From Bacillota bacterium (lineage in GTDB: Bacteria > Bacillota > Clostridia > Acetivibrionales > DSM-1351): a stretch of 64,000 nucleotides of DNA. The stretch covers positions 33,097 through 97,096 of the forward strand of contig JAEXFI010000050.1 in the NCBI GenBank assembly GCA_023400235.1, given 5' to 3'. Both the position numbers and the translations under genes were made by a program. Positions 34,356 through 43,052 of this stretch are shown in pieces (position 1 is the first letter of the stretch; the number at the start of each line of letters is the position of its first letter). A model generated the notes under the pieces. That model did not search any database. It had not been told where the DNA came from and saw only the letters and a list, made by a program, of their open reading frames with translations.

Positions 34356-35552
34356 TCATTCACTCAGCACAGAATTCAGGGTATTTATGAATTCGTCCGC
34401 ATCCTGTGTGGTTATGATCAAAGGAGGAAGTATTCTCAGCATATTCTCGCCGATATTGGCCAGCAGATATTTTTTCTCAAACATCTTATTCTTTACCTGG
34501 GGAGCTACAGGCTTGTTGAGTTCTATGGCTATCATCAGTCCCGAGGCCCTCACTTCCGATATGACGGGGCAGGAGTCAGCTGCCAGCGCCTGAAGCTTCT
34601 CTTTTATATAATCACCCAGCCTTTGAGCATTTTCAGCCAGGTTTTCTTCCTCCAGGATTTTCATTACTGCAAGCCCGGCGGTGCAAGCCAGCGGGTTTCC
34701 GCCAAAGGTGGAGCCGTGCTCTCCCGGTGCAAAGGCCATTGCTACCTGGTCTTTGGCACAGACTGCTCCTATGGGTATTCCACCCCCCAGAGCTTTTGCC
34801 AGAGTAAAGATATCAGGCTCAATATCATACTTCTGGTAGCCGAAAAGCTTACCGGTTCTGCCCATGCCTGTCTGTACCTCATCGAAAATGAGGAGCAGCT
34901 CCTTTTCGTCACAGAGCTTCCTGACATCTTTAAGGTATTGGGCATCACAGGGATATACGCCGCTTTCACCCTGAACAGGCTCCAGCATTATGGCACAGGT
35001 GTTTGGAGTCACGGCCTCCCGGAGAGCTTCAAAATCGTTTTGAGGAACCTTTTTAAAGCCCTGAGTCAAAGGCTCAAAGGGTTTTGCATACTTGTCCTGA
35101 CCAGTGGCGCTGAGGGTTGTAATGGTCCTGCCGTGGAAGGACTTCTGCAGGGTTATTATTTCATGCTTTTCCGGCACACCCAGCTTCCTGAAGTATAGTC
35201 TTGCAAGTTTTATGGCGCCTTCATTTGCTTCTGCACCGCTGTTTGAGAAAAATACCTTGTCTGCACAGGATTTGCTGCACAGCTCTTTGGCCAGCAAGGC
35301 CTGGGATTCTATGTAATACAGGTTTGAACAGTGTACAAGCTTTGTCAATTGTTCCGTAACCATTTTTACAAAGGTCGGATGTGAGTAGCCGATAGAGTTG
35401 ACGGCTATGCCCGCAAAAAAATCCGTATATTTTTCACCGTGGGTACTCCAAAGATTTATACCCTGTCCCTTTTCAAAGGCCACCGGTGTTCTTTTTCCGA
35501 ATGTATTCATAAAATATTGGCTGTCGTATTCCTGAATATCCTTTACCAACAT
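34356..35552 (-). CDS. argD: Acetylornithine aminotransferase
   Basis: 398 residues from the ATG at 35552, with GGAGG 6 nt upstream. A class III PLP aminotransferase: GAEANEGAIKLAR binds phosphate, LLIFDEVQTGMGRTG carries the ring-stacking Asp, and the Schiff-base Lys is in FTLAKALGGGIPIGA. It converts N-acetylglutamate semialdehyde to N-acetylornithine. First gene of the argD-carA-carB-argF unit, with a strong promoter overlapped by ARG-box-like sites. Confidence 0.95.
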   Translation of the reverse strand: MLVKDIQEYDSQYFMNTFGKRTPVAFEKGQGINLWSTHGEKYTDFFAGIAVNSIGYSHPTFVKMVTEQLTKLVHCSNLYYIESQALLAKELCSKSCADKVFFSNSGAEANEGAIKLARLYFRKLGVPEKHEIITLQKSFHGRTITTLSATGQDKYAKPFEPLTQGFKKVPQNDFEALREAVTPNTCAIMLEPVQGESGVYPCDAQYLKDVRKLCDEKELLLIFDEVQTGMGRTGKLFGYQKYDIEPDIFTLAKALGGGIPIGAVCAKDQVAMAFAPGEHGSTFGGNPLACTAGLAVMKILEEENLAENAQRLGDYIKEKLQALAADSCPVISEVRASGLMIAIELNKPVAPQVKNKMFEKKYLLANIGENMLRILPPLIITTQDADEFINTLNSVLSE

Positions 35553-35645
35553 AATAACCTCCAATCCACGTGAATTCACGCAGTAAAATAATGATTAAAC
35601 TTACTGACGGCTGTTAAAGGCAGTCATATAAAAAACAATGTATAA

Positions 35646-35680
35646 TTAATAATTATACATTGTTGTGTATAAAAATGCAA
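35646..35680 (-). promoter_or_regulatory. argD promoter overlapped by two ARG-box-like operators
   Basis: On the minus strand TTGCAT (35675-35680), a 17-nt spacer and TATAAT (35652-35657) form the promoter. Box 1 (35666-35679) reads TGCATTTTTATACA and box 2 (35646-35659) TGTATAATTATTAA, 6 nt apart. Box 1 resembles the known Bacillus ARG box (TGAATAAAAATTCA type). Box 2 is also part of a perfect 13-bp inverted repeat (35636-35648 with 35650-35662). Arginine repression by an ArgR/AhrC protein is inferred. Confidence 0.75.
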
Positions 35681-35779
35681 TATATTAATGTTACTAAAGT
35701 CAATTATGGTTCAAAGCCTTCACTTTCTTCAGGGAACTTTTGCCTCAAACCAAACGATGGGCTTTCAGCTCAAGGTAAT

Positions 35780-36460
35780 TTACTTTAAATTATTAAGGTA
35801 CTTGGTTCTTAAACTTGCATAAGAATTTTCAAGAGCATCAAGATAGGAGTAAAGCCTGTTGCTGTTTTCCTCCTCCATAAAGGTAAACATCATGCAGTAT
35901 TTATAAAGCTCATTTTCGGTTGAAGCCGTGACTATCTGACCTTTTGCATAAATGGATGAGTTGTCTTCGAGAAGGATGTTGATTTCGCAGGAGGTATTTT
36001 CAGGAAACACCTGATCTATAAGAAAAGCGGTACCTCCAAGCGAAAGGTTTGACACATTGCAATAGTAACTGCTGCTGCTGGTTGACAGGGCGGCAGGCAA
36101 ATATACGTCCAACCGCGGAAAAAGCCTTTGATTAGGGCTTTCACATATTTTTTCAACCTTGACCCTTATGTATGGAAACCGGGATAACTCTATCTTGACT
36201 ACCGAACAGTTGAGAATATATTCATAGTATTGATTGTTAAACTTAATATCAACCTGAGTTCCTGAAAAAAGACATGCCCTCAGCAAATCGTTGGTAAAAG
36301 GCAGACATAGGGTATCTTGAGTACATTCGGTGATTATGTTGAGCGACCAGGGAGCCTGGTTCAGCTTCCTGAAGCTCACCAAAGACCCTGGGATAATTAA
36401 TTTGGAAATACATGCACTGTTCAAAGATGTTTTCCTACTGTAACTATGCAATCCCGCCAA
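35780..36460 (-). CDS. PilZ-domain protein, probable c-di-GMP receptor
   Basis: About 226 residues. The N-terminal part looks like a YcgR-type beta domain. The C-terminal PilZ domain shows the c-di-GMP motifs: RLFPRLDV (RxxxR near residue 112) and NLSLGGTAF (DxSxxG with Asn for Asp). It should bind c-di-GMP and modulate motility or surface traits. The start is uncertain: a TTG at 36460 has no clear ribosome site, and an internal TTG near 36424 behind AGGAAA is an alternative. It sits between argB and argD, after a terminator, and is probably not an arginine gene. Confidence 0.8.
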   Translation of the reverse strand: MAGLHSYSRKTSLNSACISKLIIPGSLVSFRKLNQAPWSLNIITECTQDTLCLPFTNDLLRACLFSGTQVDIKFNNQYYEYILNCSVVKIELSRFPYIRVKVEKICESPNQRLFPRLDVYLPAALSTSSSSYYCNVSNLSLGGTAFLIDQVFPENTSCEINILLEDNSSIYAKGQIVTASTENELYKYCMMFTFMEEENSNRLYSYLDALENSYASLRTKYLNNLK

Positions 36461-36483
36461 TAGGACAGTTATTTTCTATGTAA

Positions 36484-36520
36484 TAAAAACACTCCTTACT
36501 TCATTATAAAGTAAGAAGTG
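36484..36520 (-). terminator. Terminator after argB
   Basis: On the minus strand a 12-bp stem (36509-36520 with 36490-36501, one G-U pair) and 7-nt loop are followed by a five-T run (36485-36489). It ends the argC-argB unit before the PilZ gene. Confidence 0.8.
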
Positions 36521-36576
36521 CTATCCTACAATGTTAATACCAAAATTTCTGAAAAAATTGAGGCGTGGTCAATTCA

Positions 36577-37488
36577 TCAATATAAAGCCTCGTTTTCGTG
36601 ATACAGCTTTTTATCCTTCATTATCATAGTTCCGATACCCTTGTAGGTAAATATCTCAAGCAGTATGCAATGGGGTATCCTGCCGTCGATTATATGTGTC
36701 CGGCCCACCCCTTTTTCAAGAGCGTCCACACAGCCCAGCACCTTTGGTATCATTCCGCCTGCAATAATTTTTTTGGCTATAAGGTCATGCACCTCGTCAA
36801 TAGTCAGGGCAGGAATTATGTTTTCGCTGTCCTTGGAGGGCTTTACTCCTTCAACATCTGTGAGCAGCATGAGCTTTTCTGCTTTAAGGGCGGCTGCAAT
36901 CTCACCTGCTACGGTATCAGCATTTATGTTGTAGCTTTGCCCGTTTGGACCTACGCCTATGGGAGCAACTACCGGTATATATTCATCCTTGGATATAAGT
37001 TCAAGCACCTTGGAATTTATTTTTGTGATGGAGCCCACAAACCCTATGTCCTTCATTTCTCCGCCTATTTCGGTTTTATACTGCTCGCACTCAATAAGCT
37101 TTCCGTCTATGCCGCAGAGGCCTATTGCCTTTGCCCCCTTGCTGTTGAGCAGTGAGACTATCTCCTTGTTGGTTTTGCCCACAAGCACCATCTGGGCAAC
37201 CTCTATGGTCTGAGCGTCCGTGACCCTTAAGCCGTTTACAAATTCGCTTTTCACATCAAATTTCTGGAGAGCTCTGTTTATATCAGGGCCTCCGCCATGC
37301 ACCAGAACAGGATTCATACCTATGTACTTTAAGAGAGTAATATCTTCTATGACTGAGTTCTTCAGCTCGTCATTTATCATTGCATTGCCGCCGTATTTTA
37401 TAACCACTGTCTTTCCGTAGAGCTTTTGTATATACGGCAGTGCTTCTATTAATATTTCCGCCTTTTTAATCAGACCATCATAATTCAT
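36577..37488 (-). CDS. argB: Acetylglutamate kinase
   Basis: 303 residues from the ATG at 37488, with GGGGGAT upstream. An amino-acid kinase fold protein with VVIKYGGNAM, the substrate loop LVHGGGPDINRAL and the C-terminal GGMIPKVLGCVDAL block. It phosphorylates N-acetylglutamate, usually the feedback-controlled step of the pathway. It follows argC by 67 bp on the same strand. Confidence 0.96.
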   Translation of the reverse strand: MNYDGLIKKAEILIEALPYIQKLYGKTVVIKYGGNAMINDELKNSVIEDITLLKYIGMNPVLVHGGGPDINRALQKFDVKSEFVNGLRVTDAQTIEVAQMVLVGKTNKEIVSLLNSKGAKAIGLCGIDGKLIECEQYKTEIGGEMKDIGFVGSITKINSKVLELISKDEYIPVVAPIGVGPNGQSYNINADTVAGEIAAALKAEKLMLLTDVEGVKPSKDSENIIPALTIDEVHDLIAKKIIAGGMIPKVLGCVDALEKGVGRTHIIDGRIPHCILLEIFTYKGIGTMIMKDKKLYHENEALY

Positions 37489-37555
37489 AATAAATATCCC
37501 CCTAAATATAGCTTCTTGAAATCTCATGTATAATGAACATCATAACTTAAAGTTT

Positions 37556-38503
37556 TCATCCCGGCAGCCCGGTTGCCTCATCCAGACCCAGCATTATATT
37601 CATATTTTGAATCGCCGCTCCCGAGGAGCCCTTGCCCAGGTTGTCAAGTATCGCTATGAGCATGATTTGCTCGGCATTTCCTGTGACGTAAATCTCCAGG
37701 TAATTTGTATCGTTTACCCTGGTTGCTCCAATGAAGCTGTTTAGATACTCTTTCTCCGAATCTGCAGGCATTACTTTTATGAACTTCTCCTGCTGGTAGT
37801 ATTCGGACAGAAAAGCGTGGACAGCTTCCTTGGACAACGCCCCGGGCAACATTTTGGGAAAAAGCGGAATGCACACGGACATACCTTTATAATAAGGGCA
37901 TACTATGGGAGAAAATAAGGGGGCTTGTGCCAGACCGCTGATTACGGTCATCTCCGGAATATGCTTGTGGGCCAGTCCAAGTGCGTATAACTGAGGACTT
38001 TCAAACGGATTTCCCTTGGGGTCTTCAAACTGTGCAATAAGTTTTTTACCGCCTCCGCTGTAACCGGAAATGGCGTGGGTTGTAACTGGATAATCCCTTT
38101 GCACTAAACCCTTCTTTATTAATGGATGCATAAGACTGATAAAGCCCGTAGCATAACAGCCCGGCACGGATACCCTGGAGGAGGTCTGTATCAGGGAACG
38201 GTGCTCCCTGCTTAACTCAGGCAGACCGTATGCCCACTGAGGGTTTGTCCTGTGAGCGGTACTGGCGTCGATAACCCTGGCAGATGGGTTGTCTATGAGG
38301 GTCACGGCTTCAACGGCAGCAGTGTCAGGCAGGCACAAAAAAACAATATCCGCGCTGTTCAGGCATCTTTTTCTCTCACATAAATCTTTTCTCTTTTCAG
38401 CATCTATTTTAATAATGTCAAGATCACTTCTCAAGTCAAGCCTTTCGTTAATCTGAAGTCCGGTGGTACCCTCGCTTCCATCCACAAAAACACTATACTT
38501 CAT
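37556..38503 (-). CDS. argC: N-acetyl-gamma-glutamyl-phosphate reductase, short type
   Basis: 315 residues, about 30 shorter than the common bacterial form, and with the N-terminus FVDGSEGTTGLQINERL typical of the type 2 ArgC family. The catalytic Cys is in SVPGCYATGFISLM and the His in HAISGYSGGGKK. It reduces the acyl phosphate made by ArgB with NADPH. It is the first gene after the ARG-box promoter. No argJ or argA is visible in this window. Confidence 0.95.
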   Translation of the reverse strand: MKYSVFVDGSEGTTGLQINERLDLRSDLDIIKIDAEKRKDLCERKRCLNSADIVFLCLPDTAAVEAVTLIDNPSARVIDASTAHRTNPQWAYGLPELSREHRSLIQTSSRVSVPGCYATGFISLMHPLIKKGLVQRDYPVTTHAISGYSGGGKKLIAQFEDPKGNPFESPQLYALGLAHKHIPEMTVISGLAQAPLFSPIVCPYYKGMSVCIPLFPKMLPGALSKEAVHAFLSEYYQQEKFIKVMPADSEKEYLNSFIGATRVNDTNYLEIYVTGNAEQIMLIAILDNLGKGSSGAAIQNMNIMLGLDEATGLPG

Positions 38504-38546
38504 AATTATCCTCCATCTGCTGCAGGGCAGCCTTACAACTAATGAT

Positions 38547-38581
38547 TTAATAATTATACAGTATTATGCATAAAAATTCAA
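38547..38581 (-). promoter_or_regulatory. argC promoter overlapped by two ARG-box-like operators
   Basis: On the minus strand TTGAAT (38576-38581), a 17-nt spacer and TATAAT (38553-38558). Box 1 (38567-38580) reads TGAATTTTTATGCA and box 2 (38547-38560) TGTATAATTATTAA, again 6 nt apart, the same layout as at argD. The 38582-38878 stretch beyond shows only a small GGGCA/TGCCC hairpin near 38695 and no gene. Confidence 0.78.
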
Positions 38582-38878
38582 TATTATGCAAGTATATTTT
38601 ATCTTTAAATTGAATTTGCAGCAAGGACGCAAACTCCCCATATGACCTGCGATTGCTGAAACAAACAAAAACCCTGCGGATAAATAAAACCAAAGGGCAG
38701 AATAAATGCCCCATACACATTAAAATTGGCATTATACAAAAGTACTAAAAGCAAAAAATTAATTTTGTTAAAAAGCAATATGGTTTGTACCAGGCTTGCA
38801 GTGTATCATATTAGTATAGAATTTATTAATACGATTTAGAGATATAAAAACAAATAGCGAGTTTTGGGAGGTATAAAA

Positions 38879-39997
38879 ATGGCTAGTTTAAAGCTGAAAA
38901 ATATTTATAAGAGATATGCAGGTGGAGTAACTGCGGTTAATGACTTCAATCTTGATATTGAACACAATGAATTCCTCGTACTGGTTGGACCTTCAGGTTG
39001 TGGTAAGACTACTACACTCAGAATGATTGCAGGCTTGGAAGAAATATCAGAGGGTGAGTTATACATCGGAGACAAATTGGTAAACGATGTTGCTCCTAAG
39101 GATAGAGATATAGCAATGGTTTTCCAGAACTACGCATTGTATCCTCATATGACAGTTTTTGATAATATGGCTTTTGGTTTGAAACTCAGGAAGACACCTA
39201 AGGATGAAATCAAGAAGCGTGTTAATGAAGCAGCTAAGATTCTTGACATAGAACATTTGCTTGACAGAAAGCCAAAGGCTTTGTCCGGAGGTCAGAGACA
39301 GAGAGTTGCGTTGGGTCGTGCCATAGTGCGTGAACCAAAAGTATTCTTGATGGATGAACCTCTCTCAAACCTGGATGCAAAACTCAGAGTACAGATGAGA
39401 ACGGAAATCGGAAGACTTCACAACAGATTGAACACAACATTTATATATGTAACACATGACCAGACAGAAGCTATGACAATGGGTACAAGAATCGTTGTTA
39501 TGAAGGACGGATATATTCAGCAGGTGGATTCACCTACTTCCTTATATGACAGACCTTGCAACCAGTTCGTTGCCACATTTATCGGCAGCCCCCAAATGAA
39601 TCTTATAAGTGCGGTACTCACTCAGCGTGGAAATGATTTGCACCTGGTATTCGGCAAGAGCGATGTGAAAATACCTGAGGGCAAAGCCAAGAAGCTGGAA
39701 GGAACCGATTACATCGGCAAGGAAGTCTTTGTTGGTATCAGACCTGAAAATATACATGATGAAGCAATGTATCTGGAGTCGATGCCAGACAGTATAGTTG
39801 AGGCTCATGTTGACCTGGTTGAAATGCTGGGTGCTGAAACCTTCCTTTATATGATAATTGAAGGAGCAGCTTCAACTGTAACCGCAAGAGTAAATGCAAG
39901 ATCCAAGACAAAGACAGGAGATGTTATCAAGGTTGCATTTGATGCAAATAAGATTCACCTGTTTGACAAGGAAACCGAACGTACAATCATTAACTAA
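38879..39997 (+). CDS. Sugar ABC transporter ATP-binding protein (MsmX/UgpC/MalK type)
   Basis: 372 residues from the ATG at 38879, with GGGAGG 7 nt upstream. The ATPase domain has VGPSGCGKTTTLRMIAG, signature LSGGQRQRVALGRAIV, Walker B VFLMDEPLSNLDAKL and VTHDQTEAMTMG. A C-terminal OB-type regulatory domain (GIRPENIHDEAMYL) follows. Orphan copies like this commonly energise several sugar importers whose operons lack an ATPase. No permease lies nearby, which supports that shared role. It is monocistronic with its own terminator. Confidence 0.93.
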   Translation: MASLKLKNIYKRYAGGVTAVNDFNLDIEHNEFLVLVGPSGCGKTTTLRMIAGLEEISEGELYIGDKLVNDVAPKDRDIAMVFQNYALYPHMTVFDNMAFGLKLRKTPKDEIKKRVNEAAKILDIEHLLDRKPKALSGGQRQRVALGRAIVREPKVFLMDEPLSNLDAKLRVQMRTEIGRLHNRLNTTFIYVTHDQTEAMTMGTRIVVMKDGYIQQVDSPTSLYDRPCNQFVATFIGSPQMNLISAVLTQRGNDLHLVFGKSDVKIPEGKAKKLEGTDYIGKEVFVGIRPENIHDEAMYLESMPDSIVEAHVDLVEMLGAETFLYMIIEGAASTVTARVNARSKTKTGDVIKVAFDANKIHLFDKETERTIIN

Positions 39998-40012
39998 TAA
40001 TAAATTTAACCC

Positions 40013-40043
40013 AAAAAAGGAAAGCTCCGGCTTTCCTTTTTTT
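40013..40043 (+). terminator. Rho-independent terminator after the sugar ATPase gene
   Basis: GGAAAGC (40019-40025) pairs with GCTTTCC (40030-40036) around a TCCG loop, flanked by six A and seven T. Confidence 0.9.
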
Positions 40044-40242
40044 ATTTGGTGCGTTCAGCAAAGCTGGAGCACACTTGCCGCAGGGTTTAAAACAGAAAGA
40101 ATATCATATAAGTTTAAATAACCCATTCAAAATAAATTTACAATATGGGTTGTAGTAAAAAAAACTGATTTAGTGTATAATTTTAATGTATTGTGAGTTG
40201 AAGGGTAAAATATTCACATATTTTAAAAGCGGGAGGTTAGCA

Positions 40243-41322
40243 ATGTCTGTAAAACTGTTTCAGACGCTATCTGACAAATATAGCGAAATTATAAACAAAG
40301 AAGTTGGTGTAACCGATGAAAACGGTGTTATTATAGCTCATTCCAATTTTCAGGCTATAGGACAGCAGGATCCCAATATAGCGGCGTTTTTACAGGAAAA
40401 GCAACTTCAGGGCTCTATTGATGGAAGAATATATAATAAGGTTATCGTTAAAAACAAAGTTGAGTTTGTTACCTTTATTCAGTCTGTTGAACCTCAGGAT
40501 ATTACGTATCTTGAGCTGTTTACACTAAATATTCTCAACCTGAAAAGCTACTATGATGAGAAGTATGACAAAAACACCTTTATTAAGAACATAATCGTGG
40601 AAAACATACTGCCGGGTGATATACTTGTGCGGTCAAAGGAGCTTCATATCGATTATAATGCGTTGAGGGTAGTATTTCTTATAAATGCCACCAGCGAAAG
40701 AGACATACATGTTCATGAAGTGATAGAAAGCTTGTTTCCAAACAAAAGCAAGGATTTTGTCATTGTAATTGACAACGACAATGTTGTTCTTGTCAAGGAA
40801 GTGAAGAACAAGGATGACTATAAGGAAGTATTCAAAATAGCACGTATTATAGTGGACACCCTCAATGCCGAATTAATGGTAAAGGCCTCCATCGGTATAG
40901 GTACTATTATTGCAAATCTGAAGGACATTACCAAATCTTACAAGGAAGCTCAGATGTCCATGATAATCGGACATATTTTCGGCGGGGACAATAACATATA
41001 TGATTACAACAATCTTGGAATAGGACGGCTGGTATATCACATACCTACTTCACTATGCCAGTTGTTTCTGGATGAAGTATTCAAGGACAACTCTGCAGAT
41101 TCACTAGATAATGAAACAATGCTTACTATACAAAAATTCTTTGAAAACAATCTTAATGTGAGTGAAACTGCCAGGCAGCTGTACATCCACAGAAACACGC
41201 TTGTTTACCGTCTTGAAAAGATAAAGCGGCTCACAGGTCTTGAACTTACCAGCTTTGATGATGCTGTTATCTTCAAGTTGGCCATATTGGTCAAAAAGTA
41301 TCTTGCAAATTTAAATGAATAA
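40243..41322 (+). CDS. CdaR/PucR-type transcriptional regulator with sugar-diacid recognition domain
   Basis: 359 residues from the ATG at 40243, with GGGAGG upstream; a longer frame begins at 40186 without a ribosome site. The N-terminal domain (LFQTLSDKYSEIINKEVGVT, GVIIAHSN) matches the putative sugar diacid recognition fold, and a GGDEF-like middle region follows. The C-terminal PucR helix-turn-helix reads FFENNLNVSETARQLYIHRN. CdaR proteins usually activate sugar-acid use genes. Here the neighbours are a sugar ATPase and ftsE, so the target is unclear. Confidence 0.88.
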   Translation: MSVKLFQTLSDKYSEIINKEVGVTDENGVIIAHSNFQAIGQQDPNIAAFLQEKQLQGSIDGRIYNKVIVKNKVEFVTFIQSVEPQDITYLELFTLNILNLKSYYDEKYDKNTFIKNIIVENILPGDILVRSKELHIDYNALRVVFLINATSERDIHVHEVIESLFPNKSKDFVIVIDNDNVVLVKEVKNKDDYKEVFKIARIIVDTLNAELMVKASIGIGTIIANLKDITKSYKEAQMSMIIGHIFGGDNNIYDYNNLGIGRLVYHIPTSLCQLFLDEVFKDNSADSLDNETMLTIQKFFENNLNVSETARQLYIHRNTLVYRLEKIKRLTGLELTSFDDAVIFKLAILVKKYLANLNE

Positions 41323-41340
41323 AAGATAGGGGTAATCCAA

Positions 41341-42048
41341 TTGGTTGAATTTATAGATGTAATGAAAAAGTATCCCAACGGTACTGTTGCCTTAAAGGGT
41401 ATAAACCTTAAAATCAATAAGGGTGACTTTGCATTTATAGTTGGGACAAGTGGTTCGGGAAAGTCCACGCTGTTAAAACTTTTGATGAAGGAAGAAACCG
41501 CCACGGAAGGGGAAGTTATAGTTAACGGGTATCGTTTGTCCTCATTGCAGCCCAAGCAGATTCCCTACCTGCGTCGTGGCATGGGTATGGTATTTCAGGA
41601 TTTCAGACTGCTGCCCAATAAAACAGTTTATGAAAATGTAGCTTTTGCTATGGAGATAACAGAATGCCTTCCCAGGGAGATACGGAGGCAGGTGCCTATG
41701 TCACTTGCCCTTGTGGGCTTAAGCAGGAAAGCAAATGCCTATCCTCATCAATTGTCAGGCGGCGAGCAGCAGCGTGTTGCGATAGCAAGATCGCTGGTAA
41801 ACAATCCTGCCCTGTTGATTGCGGACGAGCCCACAGGAAATCTGGACCCCGAAAACTCGTGGGAAATTGTAAAGCTCCTTTCAGAGGTCAATCAGAGAGG
41901 TACTACTGTAATTGTCGCCACACATGAAAAAAGTATAGTTGATGCTATGAAGAAGAGAGTTATCGCCATCGACAAGGGAAGGATAATGAGGGATCAACAG
42001 AAAGGGCTGTACGGGGATGAAGATACGGAGTTTAAGATATATTCTTAA
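41341..42048 (+). CDS. ftsE: Cell-division ABC transporter ATPase FtsE
   Basis: 235 residues. Walker A VGTSGSGKSTLLKLL, signature LSGGEQQRVAIARSLV, Walker B LLIADEPTGNLDPE and the His in VATHEKSIV. With FtsX it forms a membrane complex that does not transport but activates peptidoglycan hydrolases. The start is the TTG at 41341 after GATAGGGGTAAT. It overlaps ftsX by 32 nt, which implies translational coupling. Confidence 0.96.
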   Translation: MVEFIDVMKKYPNGTVALKGINLKINKGDFAFIVGTSGSGKSTLLKLLMKEETATEGEVIVNGYRLSSLQPKQIPYLRRGMGMVFQDFRLLPNKTVYENVAFAMEITECLPREIRRQVPMSLALVGLSRKANAYPHQLSGGEQQRVAIARSLVNNPALLIADEPTGNLDPENSWEIVKLLSEVNQRGTTVIVATHEKSIVDAMKKRVIAIDKGRIMRDQQKGLYGDEDTEFKIYS

Positions 42049-42922
42049 GGAAAGTTTTGTAAATGCATATAGAAACAGATTAATGTCCCTGGCATCGATT
42101 AGTATTATCAGTGCTGCATTAATACTGTTCGGAGTATTTTATCTGATTCTGCTAAATTTGAATCATAATCTGGACTTATTGTATGAGAAGCCTCAAATGC
42201 AGGTTTACTGCCTTTCTGAGCTGACGGATGAACAGGTGGAAGCGGTTAAGACTGAAATCGCCAACAATAAAGACATAGAGAGCTATACGGAAATTAGCAA
42301 AAAAGAAGCTTTTGAGCAGTTGAAAGAGTATCTTGAGGATGAAAAGAAGGACCTGGGTGGGTCAAACATACTGGAAGGCTATGACGAGAGTATGATGTTT
42401 GTTTCCTTCACCGTAAAGGTCAAGGACCCTCAGAACAGCAACAGGGTGGCAAAGACTCTTGAAGCTCTGGCGGGAGTGGACAATGTGAAGTACTCCCAGC
42501 AGACAATTGATACCATACTGAAAGTCTCTAGCTGGGTAAAAATTGTAAGCTTTGTGTTGATAGGCCTGCTGCTGGTGATATCCCTGTTTATTATTGCAAA
42601 CACCATCAAGCTGACAGTGTTTGCAAGGCGAAAAGAGATAAACATCATGAAGTACATAGGTGCTACAGATTGGTTCATAAGATGGCCCTTTGTTTTTGAA
42701 GGAATACTTATAGGCATACTTGGAGCTACGATTGCCTTTGTGCTGGTTGCCTATATATACAGCTTTGCGCAGCCCAGATTGGCCGAGGAGTTTTCAGGAG
42801 GGCTGGAAATGGTTCAGTTTGGAAGTGCATGGGGCACCCTTGTACTTACATATTTGGGATTAAGTGCTTTGATAGGTGCTTCAGGAAGCATAATGTCCAT
42901 ACGTAAGCATTTACATGTTTAG
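42017..42922 (+). CDS. ftsX: Cell-division protein FtsX
   Basis: 301 residues with the FtsX layout: short N-terminal cytoplasmic segment, first membrane helix (about 22-46), a large extracytoplasmic domain (about 50-170), then three helices. YIGATDWFIRWPFVFEGILIG is a conserved loop-helix. The extracytoplasmic domain should contact the coiled-coil hydrolase encoded next. The start lies inside ftsE. Confidence 0.95.
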   Translation: MKIRSLRYILKESFVNAYRNRLMSLASISIISAALILFGVFYLILLNLNHNLDLLYEKPQMQVYCLSELTDEQVEAVKTEIANNKDIESYTEISKKEAFEQLKEYLEDEKKDLGGSNILEGYDESMMFVSFTVKVKDPQNSNRVAKTLEALAGVDNVKYSQQTIDTILKVSSWVKIVSFVLIGLLLVISLFIIANTIKLTVFARRKEINIMKYIGATDWFIRWPFVFEGILIGILGATIAFVLVAYIYSFAQPRLAEEFSGGLEMVQFGSAWGTLVLTYLGLSALIGASGSIMSIRKHLHV

Positions 42923-43052
42923 GAATTAATTTGATTTTTGTGATTATTGATGTATAATGGTTTCAGAGGGTTGTTTATATAAAGTTTATTGTATAAGGCA
43001 GTTTATATAAATATAAAACAATAAAAACATATGATAAATGTGGGGGGATAAA

